Of a DNA stretch of 13,324 bases, positions 1 through 6,963 are shown one piece after another. The translations under genes and the position numbers were made by a program. Source of the DNA: Mesolinea sp964536465 (GTDB taxonomy: Bacteria > Chloroflexota > Anaerolineae > Anaerolineales > Anaerolineaceae); assembly GCA_964536465.1 (NCBI GenBank), contig CAZHXQ010000050.1, forward strand, positions 1 through 13,324, written 5' to 3'. The notes below the pieces were generated by a model, which ran no database searches, was not told the DNA's origin, and was given only the letters and a program-made list of their open reading frames with translations. The first letter of the stretch is position 1. Every line of letters begins with the position of its first letter.

Positions 1-12
1 CTCTTCCGATCT
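1..12. other. Residual Illumina adapter sequence
   Basis: The first 12 bases, CTCTTCCGATCT, are identical to the shared 3' end of the Illumina TruSeq adapters. They are best read as untrimmed library sequence and not genome. Genomic sequence probably begins at base 13, and the contig edge is artificial. Confidence 0.88.
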
Positions 13-2196
13 CAGTTAGAAACCGAGGATTGCGCCCCAGTCAGCCTGATGAGCACTTTGGGTCTACAGGCGCAAAGCTTTCAAATCATGCCACAGGTCA
101 GCCTTAATAAGGTCACTCAGGAGAGAATTCAGGATTTCTTCTGCCTTCCCCGTATCGATAAACTCTATTCGAACTATGTCAGACTGACGACCTTGCCCTT
201 TGCGGAGATTGAATCGGTAATTGAATTTTGGGTTCGCAGGGGCGACCTGGTTCAGGGGCGTATCAGCGTAACCAACCACAGCGATGCCAACTTAGAAGCC
301 AGTGCAAAGTTGGCAGCCCGGTTGATCACCCTCCAGGGCAACTCAGAACTTAAACACACCCGTCTGGGCTACGAAACCTGCCTGAAAGGTCAAACAGGCA
401 ATCTAAATCTCACTTTGACCATGGAAGGGCGTTCGAAAACGGTGATCAGCCCTAATCTCGCGCTGGAACAAAACCAATACCTCAAACCTGGGCAGACCCT
501 GCAAACCTTATGGCAGTGTGAACTGCTCAGCCAGGGCTGCGAAAAAGACTCTCTGCCGATCACGTTCCCGGTCAATTGGGATGGTGAGGTTGCTCGACTC
601 GAGGTCGCCAATCAGGCACGAATGGTACAGATCACCACACCGGAAAGTGATTGGGATGCTGTATTATTCACTAATCAGAACCAGGCCTTTCAGCTATTGA
701 GAAAAAACAGCGAAAATCAAATTAGCCCGGATAGAACCCGCAGCATCCACTCGGCATTTAATCCTTCCGTTCTGACGGTGCGCACTGATATTTCAGCCTT
801 GGAACTGTGGCAACTGCTCTGCAGCCTGCTGCCTGCGCAAGTGGAGTTGGGCGCCGTCATGCTTGCCACCTATCTAAAGCAGACCGCAGCAGCGGTCTCT
901 GCTGACCCCTCTACTGACCTGCCCTTCCCATGCTTGTGTGACCTGGGATGGCGCATACACCAGCAACACCAGCAGAAAGATTACCTCCTGGAGATCTACC
1001 CTTCTTTGAAGGCAATTTGCCTTGCATGGTTCGGTGAAGAGCACGATCGCGATCAGGACGGTATCCCCGAGTGGAGCAGCATTGAGCAGTGCGGTCTGAC
1101 CAGCCTGCCTGCTTTCGATCTAATGGACGATACAGCGATGCCTACGCGCATCAACTTCACAGAGCAACTCAATCTCGCGGCTCTACTTGCCATTGACCTC
1201 GAACATTTGCGCAAAATGGCTCAGATAGCAGAAGATCAAACAATGATTAACACGATCGATCGTCATTTGACTGTGTTGGCTGCCTTCATAGCAAGATTTG
1301 CCAAAAACGATTTTGATTCTGCCTGCCTGGACAGAGAGAGCGGGCTTTGGCATTCAGGCGAAATTATTTTTGAGGGATATCTGCAGGGCTTTGGCACAAA
1401 ACCAATTTATCTGGCGAAACCCGCTCGATTGAATCTGCGTCTCAAGCCTGATGTGCAGGTAAAAAAGCCGCCCGTGTTTTATCTGTATGGCGAAAATCAG
1501 GCCGGGAAGCAGGTGGTCGAGCCAGTCGAACCCGCAAGTTTGCTCTGGCTCCCAGGCAGTTACTTCTATACAACCAGCCATATTTTTACGCGGATCGACA
1601 AAATTGCCGATCTCGAAATGAAAGAAGGTCGCCTGCAAATTCATCGAGCCAACCTACATAGCCTTGATCTGGGTCTTCTATTGGCTGCGCCAGATTCGAC
1701 CAGTATCCTGGCTGCTCACGAATTCGGACTGCCCGAAAACTTGGATCCTCAGGCTGAGAAGAAGGTGGTCAACCTCGGCTGGAACCTGTTGATCCTGGCA
1801 GATATGATCCGCAGAGGTGAGACTGAGGCAGCTTTGCAACTGCTGGGGCAATTACTGCGGGCTCAAAGCTACCTCCTGCGCCTGCAACACAGTACCAGCG
1901 ACCGCTGGGATGCCCGAAACTGCCGGCTTGTGGGCCTGCGAAATACTATTGGCGGCTTACTGCCTGTCAGCCTGGTGTTGGAGCTGGCCGGAATCCGTAT
2001 TTACGACGAGAAAAAGGTCACACTACAAGGGCAGAATCCCTTTCCCTGGCCAATCAGGGTCGGTTATCGAGGTCTGGAAATCATTCGCGATGGTAAAAAT
2101 ACGACTGTGCGCTTTCAGGACGGAACGCTGCAGCACCACTTTGGCAGTTCCCCGAAAACCTTCACGCATCAAGCCGAGCAGTCGGCAACAAGTTAA
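13..2196 (+). CDS. Six-hairpin glycosidase-like protein, 5'-truncated
   Basis: The frame is open from the contig edge to TAA at 2194-2196. The first ATG (49) has no Shine-Dalgarno and lies inside coding-like sequence, so the true start is off the window. Numbering from that Met gives 715 residues. Residues about 50-200 look like a beta-sandwich. Residues about 245-440 and 565-650 resemble the two halves of an (alpha/alpha)6 barrel as in glycogen-debranching, GH63 or GH37-like enzymes. The clearest mark is HDRDQDGIPEW (332-342), after a helix ending LLEIYPSLKAICLAWF. Residues about 445-545 look like a beta insertion inside the barrel, and 650-700 like a C-terminal beta domain. I cannot identify the catalytic acids, so it may be a carbohydrate-binding or inactive relative. 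No signal peptide can be judged because the N-terminus is missing. A lipoprotein gene follows 14 nt downstream and may be co-transcribed. The domain call is by pattern only; substrate unknown. Confidence 0.6.
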   Translation, partial: QLETEDCAPVSLMSTLGLQAQSFQIMPQVSLNKVTQERIQDFFCLPRIDKLYSNYVRLTTLPFAEIESVIEFWVRRGDLVQGRISVTNHSDANLEASAKLAARLITLQGNSELKHTRLGYETCLKGQTGNLNLTLTMEGRSKTVISPNLALEQNQYLKPGQTLQTLWQCELLSQGCEKDSLPITFPVNWDGEVARLEVANQARMVQITTPESDWDAVLFTNQNQAFQLLRKNSENQISPDRTRSIHSAFNPSVLTVRTDISALELWQLLCSLLPAQVELGAVMLATYLKQTAAAVSADPSTDLPFPCLCDLGWRIHQQHQQKDYLLEIYPSLKAICLAWFGEEHDRDQDGIPEWSSIEQCGLTSLPAFDLMDDTAMPTRINFTEQLNLAALLAIDLEHLRKMAQIAEDQTMINTIDRHLTVLAAFIARFAKNDFDSACLDRESGLWHSGEIIFEGYLQGFGTKPIYLAKPARLNLRLKPDVQVKKPPVFYLYGENQAGKQVVEPVEPASLLWLPGSYFYTTSHIFTRIDKIADLEMKEGRLQIHRANLHSLDLGLLLAAPDSTSILAAHEFGLPENLDPQAEKKVVNLGWNLLILADMIRRGETEAALQLLGQLLRAQSYLLRLQHSTSDRWDARNCRLVGLRNTIGGLLPVSLVLELAGIRIYDEKKVTLQGQNPFPWPIRVGYRGLEIIRDGKNTTVRFQDGTLQHHFGSSPKTFTHQAEQSATS

Positions 2197-2210
2197 TGTA
2201 AAATCAAACC

Positions 2211-2915
2211 ATGCGACCCGCTCTTTCTCGAATAGTTACCCTTTTTCTGCTTCTGTCGTTATTGGTGGCCTGCCGTCCACAAGCCCTGCCAACAGAGGCA
2301 GCCAGCCCGGTTTCAACCCTTGACGAGCAAGCACTCCTGCAGACCTCCATCGCCCGGGTAACTCAGGCCGCGCTGGAAACACTGGCCTTCCTTCCTACCC
2401 AAACCCCTACGCCTACCGCCACCCAACCCGCTCAAAGCACCCAGATCGCGACTATCGCGCGCAGCGCGACGCTTGCGCCCAGCCCAACCAGCGACCTGGC
2501 TTGTAACAAAGCTGACACCGGAGTGCCCTTTGACATCACCATCCCCGATGGCACCGCTATGTATGCGGGCCAGCAATTCACCAAAACCTGGCGCCTGGTA
2601 AATGCTGGGAGTTGCAAATGGACCCGCTTGTACAAATTGGTTTTCTATTCTCAAAATCCTATGGGTGCCATCCACGAGCAACTTCTGAGCGGTGAAGTTT
2701 TGCCCGGTCAGGCCATAGACCTGAGTGTCACCTTTTATGCTCCAACCGCTCCGGGCACTTATCAGAGCAATTGGATGCTCCAGGACCCCGATGGGAACCT
2801 GTTTGGCATCGGCCTCAACGCCGACGCCCCTTTTTACGCCCGGATCGTTGTAACCAAAGACCCCACTCCCACCCCAACAATCACGCTGACCCCCACTATC
2901 ACTCCCGGGCCATAA
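2211..2915 (+). CDS. Lipoprotein with NBR1-like Ig domain
   Basis: This 234-residue protein starts with a lipoprotein signal: Arg2/Arg7, a hydrophobic stretch (8-20) and the lipobox LVAC with the lipidated Cys at 21. It should therefore be anchored on the outer face of the cytoplasmic membrane. A low-complexity linker rich in Thr, Pro, Ala and Ser spans about 60-95. Residues about 105-214 form a beta-rich domain with the hallmarks of the NBR1-like Ig domain found in many Anaerolineae surface proteins: TWRLVNAGSCKW (126-137), a Pro/Gly-rich turn APTAPGTYQSNWML (177-190) and the final strands. Cys98 and Cys135 could form a disulfide. The C-terminus ends in a second Thr/Pro-rich tail. No Shine-Dalgarno is evident before the ATG, but the lipobox fixes the start. 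The gene follows the glycosidase-like gene by 14 nt. The ligand is unknown; an adhesive or sugar-binding scaffold role is a guess. Confidence 0.85.
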   Translation: MRPALSRIVTLFLLLSLLVACRPQALPTEAASPVSTLDEQALLQTSIARVTQAALETLAFLPTQTPTPTATQPAQSTQIATIARSATLAPSPTSDLACNKADTGVPFDITIPDGTAMYAGQQFTKTWRLVNAGSCKWTRLYKLVFYSQNPMGAIHEQLLSGEVLPGQAIDLSVTFYAPTAPGTYQSNWMLQDPDGNLFGIGLNADAPFYARIVVTKDPTPTPTITLTPTITPGP

Positions 2916-2959
2916 CGCCCCAAATTTTCCGTCGACCTGTAGTATCCGGGCTCCTTTCG

Positions 2960-2977
2960 AAGCCCTTTCAGGGGCTT
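2960..2977 (+). terminator. Weak hairpin after the lipoprotein gene
   Basis: AAGCCC (2960-2965) and GGGCTT (2972-2977) form a 6-bp perfect stem with a 6-nt loop, 44 nt after the lipoprotein stop. There is no proper T-run, only TTTT at 2985-2988. GGGCT at 2948-2952 can instead pair with AGCCC at 2961-2965, so two exclusive hairpins are possible. It may be a weak terminator. Confidence 0.3.
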
Positions 2978-3070
2978 TAGGAAGTTTTGCCCAGTCATCA
3001 GGCAGCGCTGATAAAGTTGAGATTCTCTATGGGCGATTTCAAACCAACTTTTCGTCAAATCATGCCAGAT

Positions 3071-3080
3071 NNNNNNNNNN
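3071..3080. other. Assembly gap (10 N)
   Basis: Ten Ns join two contigs between the lipoprotein gene and the isomerase gene. The true gap length is unknown, since ten Ns is often a placeholder. Around it (2916-3156, 241 nt) I see one hairpin pair, no convincing gene, and the isomerase ribosome binding site at 3145-3150. Any promoter of the isomerase may lie in or beside the gap. Confidence 0.97.
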
Positions 3081-3156
3081 TGCTCGAAACTTGACGGTTC
3101 GTCTGTAAAGAATCCCGCTTTTCGGTTAAGATAGGTGCTACCAAAAGGAGAAACCG

Positions 3157-4203
3157 ATGAACCCTATCAACCCTCTGGACCCCGAAAACATGGCTGGTTA
3201 CATTACCGCTTTGCCCGCTGACCTTTCCAACGCCTGGCAGCAAGGACTGGGAAAGGAATTACCAACTCTTCCGAAGATTGAGAAGATATTGATCAGCGGC
3301 ATGGGCGGTTCCGCGATTGGCGGAGATATGTTCGCGAGTTATCTGGCGGGCTTTGCGGCCGTGCCCGTAATTTCTTATCGAAATTATGGTTTGCCTGCCT
3401 GGGCGACTGGACCCGACACGCTGGTGGTTTGTTCTTCCCATTCCGGCAATACGGAAGAAACTCTCAGTAGTTTCAAGGCAGCCCAAGAGAGGGGCTGTTC
3501 TTTGTTGGCGGTTTCCACTGGAGGTACTTTACAAAAAAAGGCGCTGGAGTCTGGTGTTACTCACTGGCAATTCGATCACAACGGGCAGCCCCGCACAGCC
3601 ATCGGTTGGTCGTTTGGGCTCTTGCTGGCGCTGGCAGAGAGGCTCGGCTTGGCCCACGACCAGGAAAAGGCGGTCAAGGAGGCAGTGGTTGTCATGCAAA
3701 AACAGGATCAGCTGCTTGAGCCGGCCAGATCACTATCAGAAAACCCTGCCAGACGCCTTGCTGGACAGCTGCTGGGACGCAATATTGTAGTCTTTGCCGC
3801 CGGTGAGCTGGAAGTGATCGCGCGCCGCTGGAAATCACAATTCAATGAACTATCAAAAGCCTGGGCAAGTTTTGAGGGTATTCCGGAAATGAATCACAAC
3901 ACACTGGCTGGGTTGGTTAACCCGGAAGCGCTTTTCGAGAAAACCTCAGCGATTTTCTTGCGCGCAGAAATGGACCATCCCCGCAATAAAAAGCGCATCG
4001 ATTTGAGTATGCAGTTTTTTCTGCAGGCTGGTATCGGTGTCGACTCAGTCAGCGCCACAGGTTCAAGCCGTCTGGCTCAGATGTGGAGTTTGCTTCAGTT
4101 CGGAGATTATGTCTCTTATTATCTGGCATTGGATTACGGCGTCGATCCCACGCCTGTGGAAATCCTGGGCGTACTTAAGGCCGCGTTGGCGCAAGAAAAA
4201 TAA
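3157..4203 (+). CDS. Bifunctional phosphoglucose/phosphomannose isomerase
   Basis: This 348-residue enzyme interconverts fructose 6-phosphate with glucose 6-phosphate and with mannose 6-phosphate in the cytoplasm, linking glycolysis to mannose and GDP-sugar supply. It has the compact two-SIS-domain form known from archaea and some bacteria, much shorter than classical Pgi. The first SIS domain carries GMGGSAIGGD (48-57) and the sugar-phosphate loop SSHSGNTEE (93-101). The second half has QFNEL with Glu231 and PEMNHN with His247. The 16-residue spacing equals that of the catalytic Glu203 and His219 I recall for the Pyrobaculum enzyme, so the active site looks intact. The start is firm: AAGGAG at 3145-3150 lies 6 nt before the ATG. 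The gene stands alone downstream of the assembly gap and converges with the uracil-DNA glycosylase gene, leaving only 50 nt between stops. No clear promoter is visible. Confidence 0.93.
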   Translation: MNPINPLDPENMAGYITALPADLSNAWQQGLGKELPTLPKIEKILISGMGGSAIGGDMFASYLAGFAAVPVISYRNYGLPAWATGPDTLVVCSSHSGNTEETLSSFKAAQERGCSLLAVSTGGTLQKKALESGVTHWQFDHNGQPRTAIGWSFGLLLALAERLGLAHDQEKAVKEAVVVMQKQDQLLEPARSLSENPARRLAGQLLGRNIVVFAAGELEVIARRWKSQFNELSKAWASFEGIPEMNHNTLAGLVNPEALFEKTSAIFLRAEMDHPRNKKRIDLSMQFFLQAGIGVDSVSATGSSRLAQMWSLLQFGDYVSYYLALDYGVDPTPVEILGVLKAALAQEK

Positions 4204-4253
4204 GGCACACGCCAATCCTTCTGGATTAGTACTTCTTTACGTAATAGCGATTT

Positions 4254-4934
4254 TTAGACTAACCGCTCTTTAGCTTGCTGCCAGATTTGGTCAAACATTT
4301 CTGCGGTCAGGAGACCAGTTTGTGTGTTTTGCAGGCTGGGGTGGTAGGAACATAGGATCCAGGGCAGATCCGACCGAGGTTGATATAAGGCGCCGTGGCG
4401 GAAAACGACTTCTTTCTTGGGCACTTCAGAAAAGTCGGGCAGTTTGAGCAGCCCATCGAGGGCAATCTTGCCCAACAGCACCACTCCCTGGATGTTTGGC
4501 AACAGCTCCCTTTCCTGGATCAGCCAGGGACGGCAATTGTCCAGTTCTTGTGAGGTGGGTTTATTGGCCGGGGGCGCGCAGCGGCACACCGCCGTGATCC
4601 AACAATCTGTCAGGTAAAGCCCATCCCCCCTGTACTTCGCGGTAGGTTGAGAGGCGAAGCCGGCTCGATACAGGGCGGGAAATAAAAAGTCGCCTGAACC
4701 ATCACCAGTAAACATGCGGCCGGTTCGGTTTGAACCATGCGCCCCTGGAGCCAAACCCTGGATGAGCAAGCGCGCCTGCGGGTCACCAAACCCCGGCACA
4801 GGCTTGCCCCAGTAGTCCCAATCAAGATATGCGCGCCGTTTGACCCGAGCCACCTCTTCCCTCCAGGCCACCAGGCGTGGGCATTTTCGGCAGGAGATGA
4901 TTTCTTGTTCCAATTGCTCTAATTTGTTTTCCAT
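4254..4934 (-). CDS. Family 5 uracil-DNA glycosylase (UDGb type)
   Basis: This protein of about 226 residues should excise uracil and some other deaminated bases from DNA, starting base excision repair. Numbering from the ATG at 4934, motif A is GLAPGAHGSNRTGR (60-73), with Ala in place of the catalytic Asp/Asn of other UDG families, as is typical of family 5. The motif HPSLQNTQTG (198-207) is the DNA-intercalating His loop. Four cysteines fit an Fe-S cluster: Cys15 and Cys18 (CRKC), Cys119 (RCAPPANKPT) and Cys134. A TTG two codons upstream (4940) is an alternative start; neither has a clear Shine-Dalgarno, so I favour the ATG. The gene lies downstream of the DUF4190-like gene on the same strand, separated by a terminator. 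Its promoter would have to lie near 4940-5000 or transcription must read through. Confidence 0.93.
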   Translation of the reverse strand: MENKLEQLEQEIISCRKCPRLVAWREEVARVKRRAYLDWDYWGKPVPGFGDPQARLLIQGLAPGAHGSNRTGRMFTGDGSGDFLFPALYRAGFASQPTAKYRGDGLYLTDCWITAVCRCAPPANKPTSQELDNCRPWLIQERELLPNIQGVVLLGKIALDGLLKLPDFSEVPKKEVVFRHGALYQPRSDLPWILCSYHPSLQNTQTGLLTAEMFDQIWQQAKERLV

Positions 4935-4975
4935 TGCCAAAGTTTACCAGAAAAGAAAAGTGAATCCGTTAAATC

Positions 4976-4999
4976 AAAAACAGGGCATTCCAGCCCTGT
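4976..4999 (-). terminator. Rho-independent terminator after the DUF4190-like gene
   Basis: Read on the - strand, CAGGGC (4998-4993), a 6-nt loop and GCCCTG (4986-4981) form a perfect stem, extendable by A-T pairs, followed by TTTTT (4980-4976). It lies 27 nt after the stop of the DUF4190-like gene and before the glycosylase start, so it probably separates the two units. Confidence 0.75.
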
Positions 5000-5025
5000 T
5001 TCTTAAGATGAAAAACTGGTCAGGT

Positions 5026-5445
5026 TCAACTGGTGAATTGGAAAGCGCTGCGCAAGTAATTCAGCAGCATGCCATCAACAGGAACAAAACCGAAGTATTG
5101 CATGACCACCCAAAGGATACTCAAGGCACCCAAAAGCACTCCCCAAACAGCAAATCCGCGCCCTGGAGAGCCATCATGTGCGATTTGAGACATAGCAAGT
5201 GAGGACAAAATCACAGCAACAATGCCGGGAATGGCATAGATGTTATAGAAAAACAAGGCTATGATTGCCAGGATAAAGCCCAGAATGCCAAGAATATTGA
5301 CACTTTTATCTGGGGCTGTCACCTGAGTCGATCTTGATATCACCCTGGTCGAAGCCTCCTGGCTCAATGGATCGTTAAACTCCTGGACGGTTTGGCGTTC
5401 TTCTACATTTTGTTCGACAGGTTTTGGTACTGGGTTTTCAGTCAT
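5026..5445 (-). CDS. DUF4190-like small membrane protein
   Basis: This 139-residue protein has a polar, Glu/Gln-rich N-terminus (1-48) and then about three membrane segments: ILGILGFILAIIALFFY (51-67), an Ala/Ile/Val segment around 71-88, and FAVWGVLLGALSILWVV (98-114). The layout of LGILGFILAI, then IPGIVAVILSSLAMSQI, then a short polar Gly-rich loop (DGSPGRG) and a Gly-containing helix is that of DUF4190 domains, whose biochemical role is not known. It has no signal peptide; the soluble N-terminus is probably cytoplasmic. The ATG at 5445 is preceded by GAGGAGAGGA, a strong ribosome binding site. A plausible sigma-70 promoter lies at 5496-5524 and a terminator at 4976-4999, so it looks like a single-gene unit. 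Function unknown. Confidence 0.8.
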   Translation of the reverse strand: MTENPVPKPVEQNVEERQTVQEFNDPLSQEASTRVISRSTQVTAPDKSVNILGILGFILAIIALFFYNIYAIPGIVAVILSSLAMSQIAHDGSPGRGFAVWGVLLGALSILWVVMQYFGFVPVDGMLLNYLRSAFQFTS

Positions 5446-5495
5446 TTCCTCTCCTCATATTTTCCGGCACTACCCGGGTAAGCAAAACTATCCTT

Positions 5496-5524
5496 ATTAT
5501 GCAATTTCTGTAAAGAGACGTTAA
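5496..5524 (-). promoter_or_regulatory. Candidate sigma-70 promoter of the DUF4190-like gene
   Basis: On the - strand TTAACG (5524-5519) and CATAAT (5501-5496) are separated by 17 nt, matching the -35 consensus at 4 of 6 and the -10 at 5 of 6 positions. Transcription would start near 5489, giving a leader of about 44 nt. Confidence 0.45.
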
Positions 5525-5561
5525 ATGTATGTATAACCTCTTATAAATTGTTTAGGCATAT

Positions 5562-5590
5562 AAAAAAAGCCACCCTCTTGCGAGGGTGGC
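5562..5590 (-). terminator. Strong rho-independent terminator of eno
   Basis: On the - strand GCCACCCTC (5590-5582), a 4-nt loop and GAGGGTGGC (5577-5569) form a perfect 9-bp stem followed by seven Ts (5568-5562). It begins 20 nt after the enolase stop codon. Confidence 0.93.
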
Positions 5591-5610
5591 CTGGACTTTC
5601 CAACTGATAA

Positions 5611-6906
5611 TCAGGCTTTGAAGGCAAAGGCGTTCCAACCAGCATAGGCGCTGGTCAGGTCCAATTCCTGTTCAATGCGTAGTAATTGGTTATATTTTGC
5701 TACTCGGTCAGAGCGCGCCGGTGCGCCGGTCTTGATCTGTCCCATATTCATGGCAACAGTCAGATCCGCGATAGTAGTATCTTCGGTCTCGCCTGAACGA
5801 TGTGAGCAAACTGCGCGCCAGCCGTTATTCTGAACCATGCTTACGGCTCTCATCGTCTCTGTCAGGGTGCCAATCTGGTTGACCTTAACCAGTAGCGCGT
5901 TGCAGGCATTTTCTTCAATGGCTCGGGCGACGCGTGCGGGGTTGGTCACCAACAGGTCATCACCCACGATCTGGAGACGGTGTCCGTTTTTGGCGGTAAA
6001 GTTCTTCCAGCCTTCCCAATCGTCCTGGGCAAAACCGTCTTCGATTGAAACAATAGGATACTGTTCAATCCAGCTGGTCCAGAAATCAACCATTTGATCG
6101 CTGGTCATCTTGCGGCCTTCTTTACGCAGGTTGTAGAGCTTGGTATCTTCTTCATAAAATTCGGAGGCGGCCGGGTCAAGCGCGATGGCAACGTCCGTGC
6201 CTGCCTTGTAACCGGCTTTTTCAATGGCTTCGAGGATCAATTCTACCGCTTCACTGTTCGCCTTCAAAGCGGGGGCAAATCCACCTTCATCGCCAACCAG
6301 GGTGCCATAGCCTTTGGCCTTGAGGACGCCCTTCAGGGCTGCATAGATTTGTGCGCCCCAGCGCAAGCCTTCAGCAAAGTTATCTGCGCCGAGAGGCATA
6401 ACCATGAATTCCTGGGCATCAGTGCTCTGCCAGCCTGTGTGTGCACCTCCGTTGAGAATGTTCATCATGGGGACGGGCAAAACGTGGGCATATACACCGC
6501 CCAGATAACGATAAAGTGGCAAACCCAAAGAGCTTGCGGCTGCCTTGGCCACTGCCAGGCTTGTGCCCAAAATTGCGTTAGCGCCAAACTTAGATTTATT
6601 CTCGGTGCCGTCCAGTTCGATTAAAAGTTCATCGATTGCTTTTTGTTCAGTGGCGTCCATACCGAACAGCTCGTCAGCAATCTCATCATTGACATGCTCG
6701 ACCGCTTTCTGGACGCCCTTGCCGTTATAACGTGATTTATCGCCATCACGCAGTTCGAGTGCTTCGTGGACCCCGGTAGAAGCCCCTGAAGGAACTGCTG
6801 CCCTGCCCAAACTGCCATCTGCCAGAGCCACTTCAACTTCAACGGTGGGAGTTCCGCGCGAATCCAAAATTTCAATAGCGTTAATATATTCAATTAATGT
6901 ATCCAT
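5611..6906 (-). CDS. eno: Enolase (phosphopyruvate hydratase)
   Basis: This 431-residue enzyme converts 2-phosphoglycerate to phosphoenolpyruvate in glycolysis and gluconeogenesis; the length is normal for bacterial enolase. The mobile loop SGASTG (40-45), His156 in NGGAH, Glu207 in GDEGGF (proton acceptor/donor pair with Lys341), and the Mg ligands Asp244, Glu289 and Asp316 are all present. The family signature LLVKVNQIGTLTET spans 338-351, with catalytic Lys341, and SHRSGETED follows at 368-376. The loop after His156 reads TGWQSTDAQEF where many enolases have ADNNVDIQEF, a mild variation. The ATG at 6906 has AAGGATAAG just upstream. The gene lies 57 nt after pyrG on the same strand and ends in a strong terminator, so pyrG-eno probably form one unit, as in Escherichia coli. 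Confidence 0.98.
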   Translation of the reverse strand: MDTLIEYINAIEILDSRGTPTVEVEVALADGSLGRAAVPSGASTGVHEALELRDGDKSRYNGKGVQKAVEHVNDEIADELFGMDATEQKAIDELLIELDGTENKSKFGANAILGTSLAVAKAAASSLGLPLYRYLGGVYAHVLPVPMMNILNGGAHTGWQSTDAQEFMVMPLGADNFAEGLRWGAQIYAALKGVLKAKGYGTLVGDEGGFAPALKANSEAVELILEAIEKAGYKAGTDVAIALDPAASEFYEEDTKLYNLRKEGRKMTSDQMVDFWTSWIEQYPIVSIEDGFAQDDWEGWKNFTAKNGHRLQIVGDDLLVTNPARVARAIEENACNALLVKVNQIGTLTETMRAVSMVQNNGWRAVCSHRSGETEDTTIADLTVAMNMGQIKTGAPARSDRVAKYNQLLRIEQELDLTSAYAGWNAFAFKA

Positions 6907-6963
6907 CTTCTTATCCTTTTCTTGTATCGGAAATATTTTAAAGTATAACCTATCCTCTTCGAG

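Noticed and set aside
3029..3070. ATG-started frame (MGDFKPTFRQIMPD) running into the assembly gap
   Set aside because: Only 14 codons are visible, and if the gap is really 10 nt the frame stops shortly after it. No support for a gene.
3091..3132. TTGACG and TAAGAT upstream of the isomerase gene as a promoter
   Set aside because: The elements are 30 nt apart, and no pairing with 16-18 nt spacing scores well.
4214..4227. AATCC/GGATT hairpin between the convergent isomerase and glycosylase genes
   Set aside because: The 5-bp AT-rich stem has no clean T-run, too weak to call a terminator. The 8-bp palindrome TTACGTAA at 4237-4244 is also likely chance.
6094..6624. Long open frame on the + strand opposite eno
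   Set aside because: It is antisense to a complete, clearly conserved enolase gene, and its translation shows no domain-like pattern. Similar shadows lie opposite pyrG (7951-8631) and era (10344-11111).
6933..6963. TTGACT overlapping the pyrG stop plus TATACT as an eno promoter
   Set aside because: The spacer is only 14 nt, too short for a sigma-70 promoter. Longer spacings give poor -10 matches.
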